Positions 3,561 through 5,224 of a stretch of DNA of 5,224 nt are shown here, one piece after another. Under the pieces are notes generated by a model. It was not told the origin of the DNA. It did not search any database and worked only from the letters and a program-made list of their open reading frames with translations. The position numbers and the translations under genes are program-made. The first letter of the stretch is position 1. Every line of letters begins with the position of its first letter. The stretch spans positions 1 through 5,224 of the forward strand of contig JAHILZ010000102.1 of assembly GCA_018896765.1 (NCBI GenBank). The letters run 5' to 3'. Source of the DNA: Patescibacteria group bacterium. Its GTDB lineage: Bacteria; Patescibacteriota; Minisyncoccia; JAHIHE01.

Positions 3561-4117
3561 CCCCGCAAGCAAATTCACAAACATTAACACCGCAGGAGCA
3601 GATAGATATGGCAGGGCAAGTCAGGCAGGCAAAGTCGGGCGGAGGAGAAGAGAGCGAGGCGCGGGAAGAGCAGGGCGCTGACCAGCCGAAAAGTTTGCGG
3701 GAGAAAGTAATGGCGGCAAGGCGCGCGATGGATATCAAGCAGAGGGCTAAAGACAAGATTCAGGAGAAAATCACTATGCCGGCGGAAAAAACTTTTAAGG
3801 CCGCGCTTAGATGGGCGTGGATGATTACTTTTTCAGTTATTGGTTTCTTGCCGGGACTTTTTTACATAAATCTGCACGCTTTTTTAAGATTAATTTTTCC
3901 AAGTTTTTTCTGCGAATTAGGCAAGGAATGGCAGCCGGAGCAAGTCAAAAATAATGTTATAAGCGCGACAGGGATAGGCGCGTCAATAGGGGAAAAAGCG
4001 CTTTTAGCGTTTTTGGATGCCATAATGCTAATGGTATTTGCGATATTGTATGCTGTGCTGGCATGGGTTTATGAAAATAGTGTTTTATCATGGGCTTTAG
4101 AAAAAATATTACTTTAA
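3554..4117 (+). CDS. Membrane protein of unknown function, upstream of VirB6-like gene
   Basis: I do not recognise the family of this 187-residue protein. Residues 1-80 are polar, rich in Q, E, K and A, and probably helical and cytoplasmic. Two hydrophobic stretches follow, near 86-117 (WAWMITFSVIGFLPGLFYI) and 150-173 (LAFLDAIMLMVFAILYAVLAWVY), joined by a loop containing one cysteine. The layout suggests a small inner-membrane component. It ends one base before the next gene, a VirB6/TrbL-like protein, so the two are probably co-transcribed and work together in a secretion or uptake apparatus. ATG 3554 has no Shine-Dalgarno (SD) site; ATG 3608 (M19) has AGGAG nine bases upstream and is a serious alternative start. 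The 5' third is clearly richer in G and C than the rest of the window. Confidence 0.75.
   Translation: MSTPQANSQTLTPQEQIDMAGQVRQAKSGGGEESEAREEQGADQPKSLREKVMAARRAMDIKQRAKDKIQEKITMPAEKTFKAALRWAWMITFSVIGFLPGLFYINLHAFLRLIFPSFFCELGKEWQPEQVKNNVISATGIGASIGEKALLAFLDAIMLMVFAILYAVLAWVYENSVLSWALEKILL
3594..3598 (+). promoter_or_regulatory. Shine-Dalgarno (SD) AGGAG before internal ATG 3608
   Basis: AGGAG sits nine bases before the ATG at 3608 (M19 of the longer reading). No other gene start in the window has a comparable ribosome site, so either this is the true start or the match is chance within a purine-rich coding stretch. The longer start at 3554 would put translation through the minus-strand -35 box. 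Confidence 0.35.
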
Positions 4118-4118
4118 T

Positions 4119-5224
4119 ATGAGATTTAAACATTTAATAAAAAACAATAAAAAGATATTAAGCTTATTGTTGATTTTCGTAATATCAATAGGCGTGTTTG
4201 GAGTTTTTGATATTTGTTTTGCTCAAGAACAAGCTATCCCCACTAATTTAATAGAGGGTGGTTTATTAAAAATGGTTGGCGGTCTCGCGCAATTAATTGT
4301 TTGGATTTGCGGAATTATACTTTCTCAAATTATTGCCGCTATAATAAGCATAACCAGTTATAATAGTTTTATTAACGAGCCGGATATAATTAATGGATGG
4401 AAAATCGTAAGGGATTTATGCAATATGTTTTTTGTTTTGATTTTGCTTGTTATCGCTTTTGCCACGATTTTGAAAATTGAAAGTTATAATGTTAAAAAAT
4501 TATTGCCAAAACTTTTGATAATGGCGGTTTTGATAAATTTTTCCAGAACTATTTGCGGTCTTGCCATAGATTTCTCGCAAGTAATAATGCTTACTTTTGT
4601 TAATGCTTTTAGCGGCAGCGGAGGACAGTTTACGGCCACTTTGCAGGTGCATAAATTTTTATCAGCGTCAACGGATTTTAGTGATTTATGGACCTCTTCA
4701 AAGGATCTTAACGCCACAAATACCTTAGGATCAATTTTTATCGCCATTGGCTTTATGGTTGTATCAACTATAACTATGGTAGCGATTTTAATTGTCTTTT
4801 TAATGAGAATGATAATGTTTTGGATTTACATTGTTTTATCTCCTTTGGCTTTTTTGCTTTCTTCTTTTCCTGTTGGGCAAAAATACGCCGCGCAATATTG
4901 GGGCGAGTTCACAAAATATTTAATCAATGGTCCTGTTCTTGCTTTTTTCATTTGGCTGTCTTTAATAACTGTGCAAAATTTTGACACTAGTACATTAAAA
5001 ACGGTAATGATGGAATGCACTACTGAAATAATGTGCCTGCCGAATTTTATCGGATTTCTTATCGCTATTGGGTTTTTGGTCGGCGGGCTTATTGTTTCAC
5101 AGCAGATCGGAGGCATGGGCGCGAGCTGGGGAGCAAACGCGGTCAGCGGTTTGAAGACCAGGGGGTTGGGGTTGGCAAAGGGCGCGGCGAAGTTAGGAGC
5201 GAAGGCGCCGTTAGGATTGGCTGG
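4119..5224 (+). CDS. VirB6/TrbL-like polytopic membrane protein, 3' end outside window
   Basis: The frame is open from ATG 4119 to the window end, giving 368 residues and still running. A signal peptide is visible: a basic start (MRFKHLIKNNKK), a hydrophobic core (13-30) and a likely cut after CFA (residue 35) before QEQAIP. Hydrophobic segments follow near 52-78, 98-120, 130-158, 204-228, 229-250, 270-288 and 309-328, then a Gly/Ala/Lys-rich region (330 on) that would extend from the membrane. This signal-plus-many-spans layout, with a block such as GWKIVRDLCNMFFVLILLV, fits the VirB6/TrbL-type channel components of type IV secretion or DNA-uptake machines as seen in candidate-phylum bacteria. 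The assignment rests on architecture and remembered resemblance. It lies one base after the preceding gene, so translation is probably coupled. Confidence 0.7.
   Translation, partial: MRFKHLIKNNKKILSLLLIFVISIGVFGVFDICFAQEQAIPTNLIEGGLLKMVGGLAQLIVWICGIILSQIIAAIISITSYNSFINEPDIINGWKIVRDLCNMFFVLILLVIAFATILKIESYNVKKLLPKLLIMAVLINFSRTICGLAIDFSQVIMLTFVNAFSGSGGQFTATLQVHKFLSASTDFSDLWTSSKDLNATNTLGSIFIAIGFMVVSTITMVAILIVFLMRMIMFWIYIVLSPLAFLLSSFPVGQKYAAQYWGEFTKYLINGPVLAFFIWLSLITVQNFDTSTLKTVMMECTTEIMCLPNFIGFLIAIGFLVGGLIVSQQIGGMGASWGANAVSGLKTRGLGLAKGAAKLGAKAPLGLA

Noticed and set aside
4826..5116. Minus-strand open frame of 96 codons
   Set aside because: It lies fully antisense to the VirB6-like gene, and its composition mirrors the hydrophobic codons of that gene. 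The same applies to the minus frames at 531-758, 3544-3756 and 4484-4747.

Overview
The window looks like accessory DNA from a Candidate Phyla Radiation (Patescibacteria) bacterium, most likely of parcubacterial type. This is inferred from gene content: AT-rich DNA with mostly leaderless-looking starts that lack Shine-Dalgarno (SD) sequences, several ORF6N DNA-binding genes, tiny GIY-YIG nuclease genes, an AAA/DUF4143 ATPase, an NYN-domain remnant and a VirB6/TrbL-like membrane protein. The standard genetic code fits every intact gene. No tRNA, rRNA or CRISPR array was seen.

Positions 1-1865 are an ORF6N gene pile-up. One intact ORF6N gene (8-544) is followed by a decayed relic (550-697). A second full-length ORF6N gene (701-1835) follows, and it is split twice by about 300-bp cassettes (751-1051 and 1464-1762). 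Each cassette carries one 86-residue GIY-YIG nuclease gene and is bounded by the same 19-bp terminal inverted repeats. Removing each cassette plus one copy of a short flanking direct repeat (TAGA or TAA) restores a 175-codon ORF6N frame that aligns end to end with the intact neighbour. The cassettes therefore appear to be very small mobile elements. A separate palindrome with core GGTCACAA(A/T)TTGTGACC sits at the same place inside both ORF6N genes, read in different frames, and occurs twice in the relic.

Positions 1866-3468 hold an AAA_14/DUF4143 ATPase behind a promoter whose unusually long spacer is filled by a perfect 22-bp palindrome. The ATPase stop codon abuts, in the same frame, the 3' half of an NYN-domain gene whose 5' half is missing.

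Positions 3466-3560 contain a compact minus-strand unit: an extended -10 promoter, about 60 transcribed bases and an intrinsic terminator. This is a candidate small RNA or self-terminating antisense leader.

Positions 3554-5224 hold two adjacent plus-strand genes, one base apart. The first encodes a membrane protein with a charged cytoplasmic N-terminus. The second encodes a secreted or polytopic VirB6/TrbL-like protein that runs off the window. They probably form the start of a type IV secretion or competence-like operon.
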